Source of the DNA: Cenococcum geophilum 1.58
Taxonomy: Eukaryota > Ascomycota > Dothideomycetes > Gloniales > Gloniaceae
Length of the DNA: 64,000 nucleotides
Direction: 5' to 3'
Assembly: GCA_001692895.1 (NCBI GenBank)
Contig: KV748202.1
Span: forward strand, 1,426,001-1,490,000
Positions 47,653-57,400 of the stretch are shown one piece after another. The translations under genes and the position numbers were made by a program. A model generated the notes under the pieces. The model saw only the letters and a list, made by a program, of their open reading frames with translations. It was not told the origin of the DNA and did not search any database. Positions within the stretch are counted from its first letter, which is position 1. Each line of letters starts with the position of its first letter.

Positions 47653-49029
47653 CTATTCACGATCTCTTAGCCACTGAGGAACTATCGGCTTAATTCTAAC
47701 GCTTTTATGCCTCCCTTCTGCGTCTTGTTCACCCCATTGCATTCCAAACTCCATGCCCGGCCTCCAACTACCTCCCTCTGCACTGACCTTCATATCGGTC
47801 ATCATCTCGAGCCTACAAAGCGCCAGTCCTACATTGCTAATGCCTGCAAGAAATTTACCTGTGGCGCGGCCTTTTTTCACTGTGCCATCTTCATCTAGTT
47901 GTTTGATATCTGTGCCGGCAGGAATGTGCTCATTGTGTACTGGTTCCCCAGTTTTTTGGAGACTCCAATTAGGATCATAACCCGCCAATAGCAATGCTTC
48001 AGACAATTCCTCAGTTTTGTGATATAACTGCACGGGTAAAATTCTTTTCCTCACAACCCCAGTATGTTTCGTCCGGATCGTCAGTTCCTGACCTACGTAG
48101 CATCCCTTCCTAAAGTCAATCCCATGCATAAGATCGATATTTGATTCCATAGGGAGCGCGCTCGCAGGGGGCATTTCCTTCGGTCCCTCAGGTATGCCGT
48201 ACAAATATCTTCGTATATGGTAAGATGTCGCGTCTACAATTGGGAACTCGTTCATTTCCCCGGACGATATGAGGTTCGAGGACTCCGACTTTGGAAGGAC
48301 AATACGCCAGCCAAAGCCGGGAGCGCGAGGGTCACAAATAGCAACTGTGTAGGAGCTGGGATCGCTAGCGGAATCATCTAGGGCTGGCCAAGGTGGCTCA
48401 GAAGCCCGGGCCTCGGATTCAGTAGCGCCATTATCCTGCCAGCCGGCCCATACACTGGCCTCGGCCTCCTCCACCAATCGAATCTCAATTTTAGACCTCA
48501 ATTTGTGCCTTTTCAAATGCTTGAATAGATTCCCGGCCTCGGTGCCATCCACTTCGATAAAGCAAGCCCATCCTGATGACCCCTGAGATGGGTCCGGGTA
48601 AATGAAAGAATCCCACATTATGCGGCCACGCGCATCGAGGAAGGCAGAGTACCACGGCGTAATGACCTTCGGGTTGACATTATTGGTAGTAAGGCCCTGT
48701 AGGAATTTGGGAGCATCTGTGCCGGACAGGTATATCAAGCGACGGTGGAAAAGCTCGGCGATGCCGGCGGGAGGTAGGGATTTTGGAGGACCGGGTTGGT
48801 TGAAATATGCGCGACGAGATGACATAGTCGCATTACTGCTTGGTCGGCAGTACTTGAGAGTTGGCTTAAAGGCGTTATAACGATAGGAGGCGGCTGGGAA
48901 GGTGGCATTACGCCGAGCGCGGGGGGAGATTGCAGTGCTGAATCGAGACCGGGCAGTAGAAGCGCGACGAAGGCATCGAGTGCATACGAAGGGGGTTGAC
49001 GAGCTATAGAAAGCCATGGTTATAGCCAT
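47653..49029 (-). CDS. IBA57: IBA57-type mitochondrial iron-sulfur assembly factor (CAF17)
   Basis: Single exon, 458 residues. The protein belongs to the GcvT/YgfZ folate-binding family. The signature KGCYVGQE is at residues 308-315, preceded by the MHGIDFRKG context, and the N-terminal region (LIYLSGTDAPKFLQGLTTN, about 98-116) matches the family. An Arg/Ser-rich, acid-poor N-terminus of about 70 residues fits a mitochondrial targeting sequence. IBA57 works with ISA1/ISA2 in maturing [4Fe-4S] clusters for aconitase and lipoate synthase in the matrix. There are two close ATGs (residues 1 and 5); I kept the first. Upstream it faces the pseudogene at 49458 head to head. The length is usual for filamentous fungi. 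Confidence 0.93.
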   Translation of the reverse strand: MAITMAFYSSSTPFVCTRCLRRASTARSRFSTAISPRARRNATFPAASYRYNAFKPTLKYCRPSSNATMSSRRAYFNQPGPPKSLPPAGIAELFHRRLIYLSGTDAPKFLQGLTTNNVNPKVITPWYSAFLDARGRIMWDSFIYPDPSQGSSGWACFIEVDGTEAGNLFKHLKRHKLRSKIEIRLVEEAEASVWAGWQDNGATESEARASEPPWPALDDSASDPSSYTVAICDPRAPGFGWRIVLPKSESSNLISSGEMNEFPIVDATSYHIRRYLYGIPEGPKEMPPASALPMESNIDLMHGIDFRKGCYVGQELTIRTKHTGVVRKRILPVQLYHKTEELSEALLLAGYDPNWSLQKTGEPVHNEHIPAGTDIKQLDEDGTVKKGRATGKFLAGISNVGLALCRLEMMTDMKVSAEGGSWRPGMEFGMQWGEQDAEGRHKSVRIKPIVPQWLRDRE

Positions 49030-49457
49030 TGGAAGGAGGTAAAGAGAGTCGATGGGGTAATTATGCGAGCTATGATGGAGACATGGAAGCTCTGGGGTTC
49101 AAAGTTTGCATCATCGGCTTTGTCGTCCTTGGCACCTCCGCGGCCATCTGTCATCCCCTCCAGAGACGACTCCACCCGCTAATTTACTTCCATTGAGTGC
49201 TATAGCTACTGTCGTTCCTTATAACTCTTCAGTAGATTCCTATAAAAGCTTCTAGAAATATGCTTAATATGCGAGAGTTCTACCTTGCCGTTCACTTCAG
49301 CTCAGAACACCTCAAATTGATGATTGGCCCAATCTGTGAACAGCCACAATAGCTCCTTAGAGCTGAAACTCACAAGCCCTGGAGGCTTAGAGGCTTAAAC
49401 AACGTCAATTCACATCCCACCGGGCGGGTCAGGTGTCTTTTCTTCTTCTCTCGATTT
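49030..49457. promoter_or_regulatory. Divergent upstream region of IBA57 and the membrane-protein pseudogene
   Basis: 428 bp between two divergent starts. It should contain the IBA57 promoter; it includes a pyrimidine-rich CTTTTCTTCTTCTCTC stretch just before 49458, typical of fungal 5' leaders. No specific binding site is assigned. Confidence 0.4.
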
Positions 49458-50675
49458 TTGTATACTCATCAGTCTTCTAGAAGTCCGGTCTACTTCATCT
49501 GCTTGCTTGTCCTCAGCGCACTTTTCCATAGAGCCAACTCTTCAGTCCTCAACACAAGTACAACAATAGCTAGCTCCCCCAGCGCAGCTTCACTGGCCGC
49601 GACTTCCATAACTGGACGATGGACACTAACACCTTTGAGTCTACCAATCACTTCAGTGCCGCCTGATCCGCGAGGAATATCCCGCGTCAGCGGCTTCTAC
49701 GGACCTGGTACTCGGGCAGCATGGTCCTTAACTCTCGCAGCTTCATGGTTTGGGCTACCTAGCCACCCCAAGCTAGATTCGACCTGAACACTTGGATATA
49801 CTTGCTAGGGACGGACTGGGCAGCGGTTGACCTTATCCACATTCTCGTTCTCTGCAAACTTTTAAAGAGGAGCAATGCTAGCTCGGAAGTCTTCGATGCA
49901 GAGATAGGCTCAATTGGCGCGGCCTTCTCGATCGCCTTCTAGGGTACCGCGCATGCTCTGAAGCAACTGATTATCTGCTTTCAGCTCCAACGTGTTCCTA
50001 GGCAACGGGTGGGGACCATAGCCATCGGACTCCTTCTCCCGACTGTCTCGCCATGTGTCGTATTCCTCGCTGCCGACTTTGCCAAAGTCCCCGCGCTGTA
50101 TTGGCGCGGTATGGACGCTGATGGCCATTCCCTATACCCTCAGGTCTCTTGTTTAATAGGAGCCTGGTACTTAATAATCGCCCTCCTCGGCGCCTTGTAT
50201 ATTTTATTCCAGGTACTATGCGATCCTCCAAGAAACACATCTAAGCAATTAGCTACCTCTTTACACGACCTCTGGTCTTGCATATCCCCTTACATTGGCC
50301 GGTCAGTAAAGACATTACTCGGCCTAGGAATCTTCCTTATCATATTATTCGCCATAACAGACATCCAGTGGATACTTTCCGCAGCTATTTCTACCTTTCT
50401 CAATCCTGGCCTACGCCTCGTACGCGTACTGTTTCCTTCCAGCTGTACTTTTCATGAGCGCCTGCTACGTCACCAGAGCATATCTCACGTTCGGGTCCGC
50501 TCCTGCGCAGTCCCGCTTCTTCATGCCCTGTGCCCCACAGTCGGTTTTGGACTCCGATCAAGCTTTTGCTCTTCCGGGCGGTCTAGTTACGTTTTTTGGC
50601 GGTAAAGTTGCATCGTCCTTTCTCCGATCCGGGAAACAGAAACGGGGGAGTAGGGGAATCGTGTACGGCCGCTAG
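49458..50675 (+). pseudogene. Broken multi-pass membrane-protein gene, family unknown
   Basis: The gene begins at 49458 with a signal-peptide-like start (MYTHQSSRSPVYFICLLVLS) and at least six later hydrophobic segments, including around 50020-50090, 50145-50215 and 50310-50370. The protein-like reading changes frame near 49770 (into a frame with NTWIYLLGTDWAAVDL) and again near 50402 (into a frame with ILAYASYAYCFLP). An in-frame TAG lies near 49940 before GTAHALKQ. No GT-AG intron of plausible size explains either shift. It is either a recent pseudogene or three sequencing errors. A Pezizomycotina-specific membrane protein is likely; I do not recognise a named family. Confidence 0.65.
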
Positions 50676-51033
50676 GGCCGCTAGGGTAGCTTTTCGTGCC
50701 AGATGGTCAACGCAAGAATTCATAGCAGCGCATTCAATGCAAATGGATATTTCTTCATCCCAGCACCCACCCTAACATCTCGCATCAAATGAAGGGCCTC
50801 GAGCCGAGGGTAAATGCGAGCTGGTGGAGTTTCTATCTTAGGAAGATACATCGTGTATATATAACCTCAGGGGAGGAGAGTGGTTCTTCCTAACTTAAAA
50901 CCTATCTGATGCAACCACCCATTCCAGCCCTCACCCAGCAACCCCAAACCCTAAAAATACCGCAACTAAACCCTCAAACCCAGGTATCAATGCTTCCACC
51001 CATCCCCACGTTAAAAAAAACCCACTCCACCAC
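50676..51033. other. Intergenic stretch between convergent genes
   Basis: 358 bp between the pseudogene's end and the DCP2 stop codon, presumably 3' regions of both. CGGCCGCTAGGG-type sequence repeats once near 50666-50685. Confidence 0.4.
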
Positions 51034-54000
51034 TCACCTCTTTCCCCTCGCTACATCCTCCAAAAACCCGAGCAAAAACGACTTATCCACCGAACTCATC
51101 CCCACCCCATTCCCCTCCCCCAGCACCCCCGCAGCCTTCCCCNCCCCCTCGCCCAACCCCCCAACAGTCGCACTCGCCCCAACCGGCGCCCCATCCCCAA
51201 TACTGCTAATCCGACTCCGACTTGCCAACGCCGCCGGACTGCCCTGGACACTGCTCTTGTCCGGCAGCGGACTGACCGGACTCCTGATCCCAGACGTAGC
51301 CACGCGCGGGGTACCGGGCGCCATTCCCGCGATTCCTACGGCGGCAGCGGCGGTGGTAGCAGCGGTAGTGGTGGTGTTAGTAGCGGGCTTGCTAAACAGC
51401 GACAGCAGCGCCGACTTCTGGTCCGAGGGCAGCGACCCGCGGCGGTCGAATGCCGACGCAGGGATATTCTGGATAGGCGTCGGGACAGTCGCGGCGTGGC
51501 GGATGAGCGGAGACGAAGGGAGAAGCGCGTGTGCTGCCTGCAGGCCTTGCGGACCTTGCGGACCTTGCGGCGGGCGGCGCAGGATCTGCGGGTGGAAGGG
51601 GGACGGCTTGGGCGAGGGGGTTAGGCGGGGTGCCTGGATGGGGGGTGTGCGGGACGGGCTGTGGATGCCCTGGGACGCGGTAAGGGGCCGCGAGAGGATG
51701 GAGATGGGTGGGAGGGGCTTGTTTTCTAGCTNCATGGAGGGTGAGATGCCTTCGTGCGTGTGTCCGTTTGTCTCGGGCTGTCTTGTCTGCCGCCGGACGG
51801 TCTCAAAATCGGGGGCGTTCAGCGGACCAGAGACAGTTGCGGAGGTGAGGCTTGGCTTGCGCGGCTGTTGGTGGTCCATGATGCCCAGACGAGGTAACTT
51901 CGCTGTCAGGGTTGCCGTTTTGTGACCCACTCGCGGAACCATACCCTTTGCAGGTGACGGTTGTCTAGGAAGCCCAGGACTTGGGTGCGCTGCGAGTTCG
52001 ATTGGTTCGGGTTCTAAAGCATCTGGGCGAGCCGCAATTGAGGGAGGGGTTGAAATAGACACGGATGGGGAACGGAAAAGGTTCAGAAGTGCATCCTGGT
52101 GTGCATTTCTAGGCTTGGGTGCTGCTGGTTGCGTTACTGGAGATTGATCGCTGAACACAGCACGCGGCGATTGGACTGAAGATATCTCGAAAGGTAATTG
52201 TCCCGATGACGGAGAGACTGCTTCTGGAATATGAGATGTTTGGGAGGCTTGCGGTACGTTCGCGTTACTGAATCGATCGGCGAATTGCTCGATCTTGGGA
52301 TTTTTTGGTGTAGACGTTGATTTATCGCTGCTCTTAAACGCATTTAAAAGAGTCAATGTATGAGCCGTAAGTTTTGGAGGCGGCAATTTAGACGCCGGAG
52401 GAATTGCTGGACCATGCAGACCAGGAAATTGTGGAGCTTGCGCAAATTGTGGATCACCGGTCCGTTGATATGGCCGTGGTGTTTCCTGACCGAAGGATGA
52501 TGGGATATTTGGGCCGTGTGACGAGGAGAATACTGGATGTTGAAAATTTGCGGGTTGTGGCGGCCGGTATGCCTGATATTGGGTATGGAAACCATTTTGG
52601 TGTTGGGCAGGAAGATATTCAGATGGCTGCGGGTGATGTAAGTTTGGAGGGAGTGGTTGCGAGGAACGACCAGGTGAGAAAGGAAGCGCTGGCGGAGATG
52701 CCATGCTCGAAAACGGTGGTGGTTGAGGGTGATGGTGATGTGGGCTTCTGGGTTGGGCAGGTTGAGTATTGATTTGCTCGAAGGATCTCACTGGAGGATC
52801 GGCTGGTTGGGCATGAGAAGGACCGGAGCTACCCTGGAGCATTGCTAGAAGTGGATTCTGCTCTTTCTGCTGGGCGACCGGGACTGATTGTTCTGAGGGC
52901 ATCGGACGACCAACACTCAACAGACGCTTCAACTCTGCGGCCGGATCCGGTGTGGCTTCTGCATAAATAGATACCTCAGGCAGGTTATCTGACGCTCTAT
53001 GGCTACGGCTGAGATTGGCCAGAAGCTGAGTGGAATCATCTTCCTCTGGAGGTTGTTTTGGAAGGGGAGGTCCCTCATCCGCTGTGAGAGTTCCTATCCT
53101 AACTGCGTCATCGTCCGCTTCAGTTTCTTCCAGGTCAGTCTCAGCACTGACGGGGGGTGGTGCCAAGTGAATTCCTCTTTCAGCTTGCATTCCGTCGAGT
53201 TTGCGCTGTTGTTTAATCCAGTGCCTTAAGGGCCCCAAGAAAGGCGCGACCATGTAGAACATATTATCCTTCAGTAAATCTTCTCCATTGCCTTGCTGCT
53301 GATGTTGCTGTTGTCTATTCCTCTTTAGCGTTGGTAAATTTGAAAGCTTGTACCATGAAATTTTCTGAGTTGAGGTCAGTAAGGACATCGGGTACAGAGC
53401 AACCCTATACTAACGCTGATCTCTTTGCGAGTTCTCGGCTCAAAATAAGTATCCATTGGCACTCCTCTGAATACATAGAGACGCATATGTTGTTCCCTCA
53501 TTGATACTTCGATGTACTTCATATCTGACTCATCCCTGACGAGACCGGCTTCCTTGATGTCAAAACCCGTCTCTTCATAGACCTCTCGTATAGCGCAATC
53601 AAGGTCCTTCTCATCCTTATTTATTTTGCCTCTTGGGAAACTCCATTTTGCGCCCTTTTTCCAGCCTTTTACTAAAACGGCATGATCCATGGTATCATTA
53701 AGCATTATCGCGCCACGCACCGGCACCCGTGTCTTGTAGGCCAGGAACTCAGAATAGGCCTGGGTATGATGGTAGGAAGAGAATTCGGACAGCAGAGGGC
53801 AATGCTGAAATATCAGGAGGCAGAACTTCTTGAGGTTCATGGAGGGCAAGGTGGGGTCGAGGGGTCGGATGAAGTCCTCGTAGAACCATTGTGCCTCTTC
53901 GACTTGGAAACATATTCGCTCAACGGACTCGAGTTCTTCTTGGGGTAGGTTGATGATGAAGCGCACGCATAGGTCGTCCAGCCCTTGTTTACAGCATTTG

Positions 54001-54194
54001 TTAGCATTGGGAGTATGCCGAAGATAGGCCACAAGTGTCGCGCGACAAGACCGGCAGGCCGATGTGATCAGCGGGCTGTGCAGAGGGCGGGGAGAAGCAG
54101 TGAGACGGGACTAGAACTGGAGTGGGACCCAGGTGAGTAGGGGAACGGGCCGTGTGTACTTACAGTCAACTAGCTGCATCTTTGTCTCCATCAT
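51034..54194 (-). CDS. DCP2: mRNA-decapping enzyme catalytic subunit Dcp2
   Basis: Three exons, 54194-54164, 53983-53415 and 53364-51034, with GT-AG introns of 180 and 50 bp, give 976 residues. Exon 1 codes only for the first ten residues; splicing restores QLVDWLDDLCVRF, the family start. Domains: helical N-terminal regulatory (Box A) domain about 11-95, Nudix hydrolase about 96-225 with an exact Nudix box G129-x5-E-x7-REVYEETGF ending at 151, Box B (KISWYKLSNLPT) about 201-212, then a long Pro/Gln/Ser-rich disordered tail that ends FLLGFLEDVARGKR. Dcp2 removes the m7G cap with Dcp1 in cytoplasmic mRNA decay. Ns at 51143 and 51732 leave two residues unknown. A second ATG follows the first immediately. 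Confidence 0.95.
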
Positions 54195-55020
54195 GTTGAC
54201 CAGTGTCCTGCAGCATATCCTCGCAAAACACGTATCGCGATCGGAAAGGGCAGCTGCTGAGGAGCGGAGAGAGCAGATAGCAGACGGTCTAGGTCGCGGG
54301 AGATCAGTGACGAGAACCCCACAACCACGTAAGCTTGCAATGACGATGGCGGGTTGAATAGTCACGCTGGGGACGGGAGTTTTTGGTGGTGGTGGTGGTA
54401 GTGGATAGCTGGTGTACCTCAGCACCCGCGAGAACGCCATGAAAAGCGCCACAAGTGGCGGTGTGGCTGCCAAGCAGTGGCGAGTGTTCTCGGTTGGGCG
54501 AGGCAGCACGGGCGGATGACGCCGACTTGCATGATTCTCAGCCGTTTGGCTAGCGGTGTCGGCAGTGTGGCAGTGTGGTCAATCCAGCTTCTCCCCAAAA
54601 ATCAAGGCATGACGGCCGATCCCGTCACCAATCCCATCACCCATCCCAATTCCCAATCATGGCCACCCGAAATAATAAAAGGCCTATCGCTGGCCCATCC
54701 TTTTCCTTCTTTTACCTTTGTACTCTACTTCGCTGTTGCAGTCGCTGACTATTCATAGCAGCGCGTTTCGCTGAGACGCCCGTTTCAGAAATTCCGGAGC
54801 CGACCACTCGCTGCCAACCACTCTCAATTCGTCTCAAAACAGAACCGCATTAAACCGTTAACCCGAAAAGAAACATCCTTCACCCAAATTCTTTAAAAAG
54901 AGACTGACTACTTGACCTTTGGAAATCTCTACATTCCTATCTTTCACTTTTAAAAAAGCAACGTTTGATCTACTCGTCAACAATTCCACAAATCCTCTTC
55001 AACACAAGCTAAACACACAA
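54195..55020. promoter_or_regulatory. Divergent promoter region, DCP2 / DUF4112 gene
   Basis: 826 bp between two divergent start codons. It contains a CCACCACCACCACC-type microsatellite near 54385-54400, AATAATAAAAGG at 54671 as a possible TATA-like site, and an A/C-rich leader before 55021. The open frames here show no coding character. Confidence 0.4.
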
Positions 55021-55965
55021 ATGGCGAACGCAATCGGAAAATATGCTGCAAAGAAGCTGCTCCGGAAGCAGATGGCGAAATACAAGACCAAGGAAGTCTC
55101 AGGCGACCAGGTAAGCACTTCCATCTTCCTATGGTTCCAACAATACTAACAAATGACGTACAGGACCCTTACTTTGCCCGTATTGAAGTCCCAGGCAAGC
55201 CCGGAAAGTTCAAGAAAGTGAAGAAGCAGGTCCCAGACTATATCCCAGAGCACGATGCTGTCATCCTGGCCAAAATGCGCTCGCGCTCCTATAAGCTCGA
55301 CATGTGCCTGTTCAACTTTATGGGGATCCGATTTGGCTGGAGCAGCGTTGTGGGCATAATTCCTGCGTAAGTATTACATGCTCCCTACTTGAGGAAGCAA
55401 TTCCGAGAAACACAAGCTAACAGATCTTCTCTCCAGTGCCGGCGACGCCATCGATATGCTATTAGCACTGATGCTCGTTCACAGCTGCATGAAAGTTCAT
55501 TGCGGACTCAGCAACCGCACCGCCATAATGATGTGGACAAACGTCGTTCTCGACTTCGCTGTCGGCCTCGTTCCCTTCATTGGCGACCTTGCCGACGCTG
55601 CTTTCAAAGCCAATACGCGTAACCTGCGCCTCCTTGAGAAAGCCCTCGATAGAGCCTACAAGCCTAGGGCACAGCTAGAAGCAGAAGACAGACTGCCGAA
55701 GAATGAGCGACCACAACCTGCGACGGTATACGAGGACTTTAGCGACGAGGAGTATGACCGCAGAGGCACGCCGCCTACCTATGAGGAACACGCAGGAGTG
55801 AGAGCTCCAGCTCCAGCGAGAATACCGACTGAGACTCGAGGAGGCGTCCCTGCAGACACAAGGGGAAAGGGCTGGCTGAGCAGCGGCAGTCGGAAGGAAA
55901 GGCAGCCAGATATCGAGATGGGGCGGCTCTCAAGGGATAACACAAAGAAGAGCTCTCGGCGTTAA
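55021..55965 (+). CDS. DUF4112 domain protein (small membrane protein)
   Basis: Three exons, 55021-55110, 55164-55366 and 55437-55965, give 273 residues. Both introns (53 and 70 bp) are GT-AG, with TACTAAC and GCTAAC branch sites. Splicing restores IIPAAGDAIDM across the second junction. The DUF4112 region is about residues 70-165: a hydrophobic start, then LDFAVGLVPFIGDLADAAFKANTRN, characteristic of the family. It has two probable membrane segments (about 75-112 and 123-145). The C-terminal tail of about 100 residues is polar and acidic, with a PPTYEE motif that could bind WW domains (inference). The function of DUF4112 proteins is unknown; many fungi carry one. Confidence 0.9.
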
Positions 55966-56175
55966 GAGAGTTGCGGAGTGTGGAAAATTGGGCTTTCCGA
56001 CTGCATCGTTCATAGCGACGGCGTTCTAGTGACGGCGCGATTCTTCTCTTTAATTATAATCCTCAATTGATACCCTCAGAACGACATGGCGACACTTCTA
56101 ACTTTTCTTAGCATGGTAGATGCTCTGTGCAGATAGCAATCGACCAAAAATTTACGTATTCCTATACTAATTTTA
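55966..56175. other. 3' region of the DUF4112 gene
   Basis: 210 bp before a MITE, probably including the 3' untranslated region (TTTAATTATAATCC near 56051). Nothing else is seen. Confidence 0.4.
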
Positions 56176-56235
56176 TCTCTTAACCCGCTGGCGTCCACGG
56201 GGTAAGTGGTCCGTGCAGAACACCGAATCTAAACC

Positions 56236-57219
56236 CAGACCTGCGGAGGATAAATTATCCTATCCGGTCGGGCGGATAATAATCCTATCCGAAGATAGCC
56301 CGGATATCGGATAATATCCGGATATATCTAGATAAGGCTTGGCATCCGTAGAATTTCAACTATCTTTTATTTCTATCGTACGACGCTATAAATATGGCTA
56401 GTACTGGTGAAATTCACTCTGCGGAGACTCTTTACGGAGCTCTGCGGAGGCTCTGCAGAGGCTCTGCACGAAGCTCTGCACGAAGCTCTGCACGAAGCTC
56501 TGCACGAAGCTCTGCACGAAGCTCTGCACGAGGCTCTACAGAAGCTCTACACGAAGCTCTGTATACGGAGGCTCTACACGAAGCTCTGTACAAAACTTTT
56601 ATATGGAGCCTCCGTAGTAGACCCGTCGTACGCAAAACCGTCGTACGCAGAGCCGTCGTGCAGAACCTCCGTATACAGAGCTTCGTGCAGAGCCTCCGTA
56701 TACAGAGCTTCGTGTAGAGCTTCTGCAGAGCTTCGTGCAGGGCTTCGTGCAGAGCTTCGTGCAGAGCTTCGTGCAGAGAGAGCTTCGTGCAGAGCTTCGT
56801 GCAGAGCAGAGCTTCGCGCAGAGCCTCCGCAGAGCTTCATACAGAGCCTCCGCAGAGCTTCGTACAGAGNCTCCGCAGAGCTTCGTGCAGAGCTTTTGCT
56901 GAGCTTTGGTAGAGCTCCGTGCGGGGCTCCCCCTAAGCCTTATTCCGCAGAGCTCTTGTAAGCTTTATATCTATATAATATTAGTTATCCTTAGGATATT
57001 TAGATAAAAGTGGTACCGTTTTAAAGCGCTATACAAGCTCTATTAATCTATACAAATAGAAAAATTATTTATTTAATATTGGGGGGTGCATTACAAGTGT
57101 AAGCATATTAAGGGGATTTTGCCAAGACTATCCGGAGACTATCCGGATAGTCTCCGGATACTATTAGCTGATAGGTCTATTATCCGAGAGGCCTATCCGG
57201 CCTATCCTCCGCAGGTCTG
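56236..57219. mobile_element. Non-autonomous hAT element, 984 bp, with head-to-head 12-bp arrays
   Basis: The ends are CAGACCTGCGGAGGATA and its inverted copy, with the perfect 8-bp duplication TCTAAACC (56228-56235 and 57220-57227). TATCCGG/CCGGATA motifs are dense in the outer 150 bp of both ends, as expected of hAT subterminal transposase sites. There is no transposase. The middle holds two arrays of one 12-bp unit in opposite orientation (described separately). It lies inside a mariner-type MITE. Confidence 0.88.
56430..56910. repeat. Two inverted arrays of a 12-bp repeat (GCTCTGCACGAA)
   Basis: The left arm (about 56430-56590) holds perfect units at 56461, 56473, 56485, 56497 and 56509, with variants on both sides. 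The right arm (about 56640-56910) holds the reverse complement, TTCGTGCAGAGC, with some 14-base and 6-base offsets and variants such as CTCCGCAGAGC. The single strand could fold into a hairpin with arms over 150 bases. The 12-bp period keeps all frames open and explains four overlapping open frames on both strands (56394-56961), none a likely gene. An N at 56870 suggests assembly trouble here. Confidence 0.85.
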
Positions 57220-57400
57220 TCTAAACCATGCGAAAAGTTGATTACGTTAATTTAATTGGCTGATTCTTATCGATAATGCGTGGACGAATTTCAGCGGGTT
57301 AAGGGATACGTGAAAATACATTCAAGCAGGCCCTTAAGTCACTTTCTTAAAACTAATTCCTCAAAAGATGTAAACACTAATCTTCCAGCTATCCCTCTCT

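Larger units (their letters stand above)
56176..57306. mobile_element. Mariner-type MITE split by a hAT insertion
   Basis: The ends TCTCTTAACCCGCTG and the reverse complement of TCCCTTAACCCGCTG are flanked by TA (56174-56175 and 57307-57308). Removing the hAT element at 56236-57219 and its extra 8 bp leaves about 139 bp, nearly the size of the MITE at 46326-46469. The right half shares ATTGGC...ATTCTTATCGATA...GGACGA with that copy. No coding capacity. Confidence 0.75.

Noticed and set aside
50909-51925. 338-codon plus-strand frame
   Set aside because: It is antisense to the DCP2 tail, whose low-complexity composition keeps the other strand open.
56461-56520. Evenly spaced short repeats resembling a CRISPR array
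   Set aside because: The 12-bp units are contiguous with no unique spacers, and the genome is fungal.
56394-56961. Four overlapping frames of 67-184 codons on both strands
   Set aside because: The 12-bp repeat keeps several frames open. The products are simple repeats within a non-autonomous hAT.
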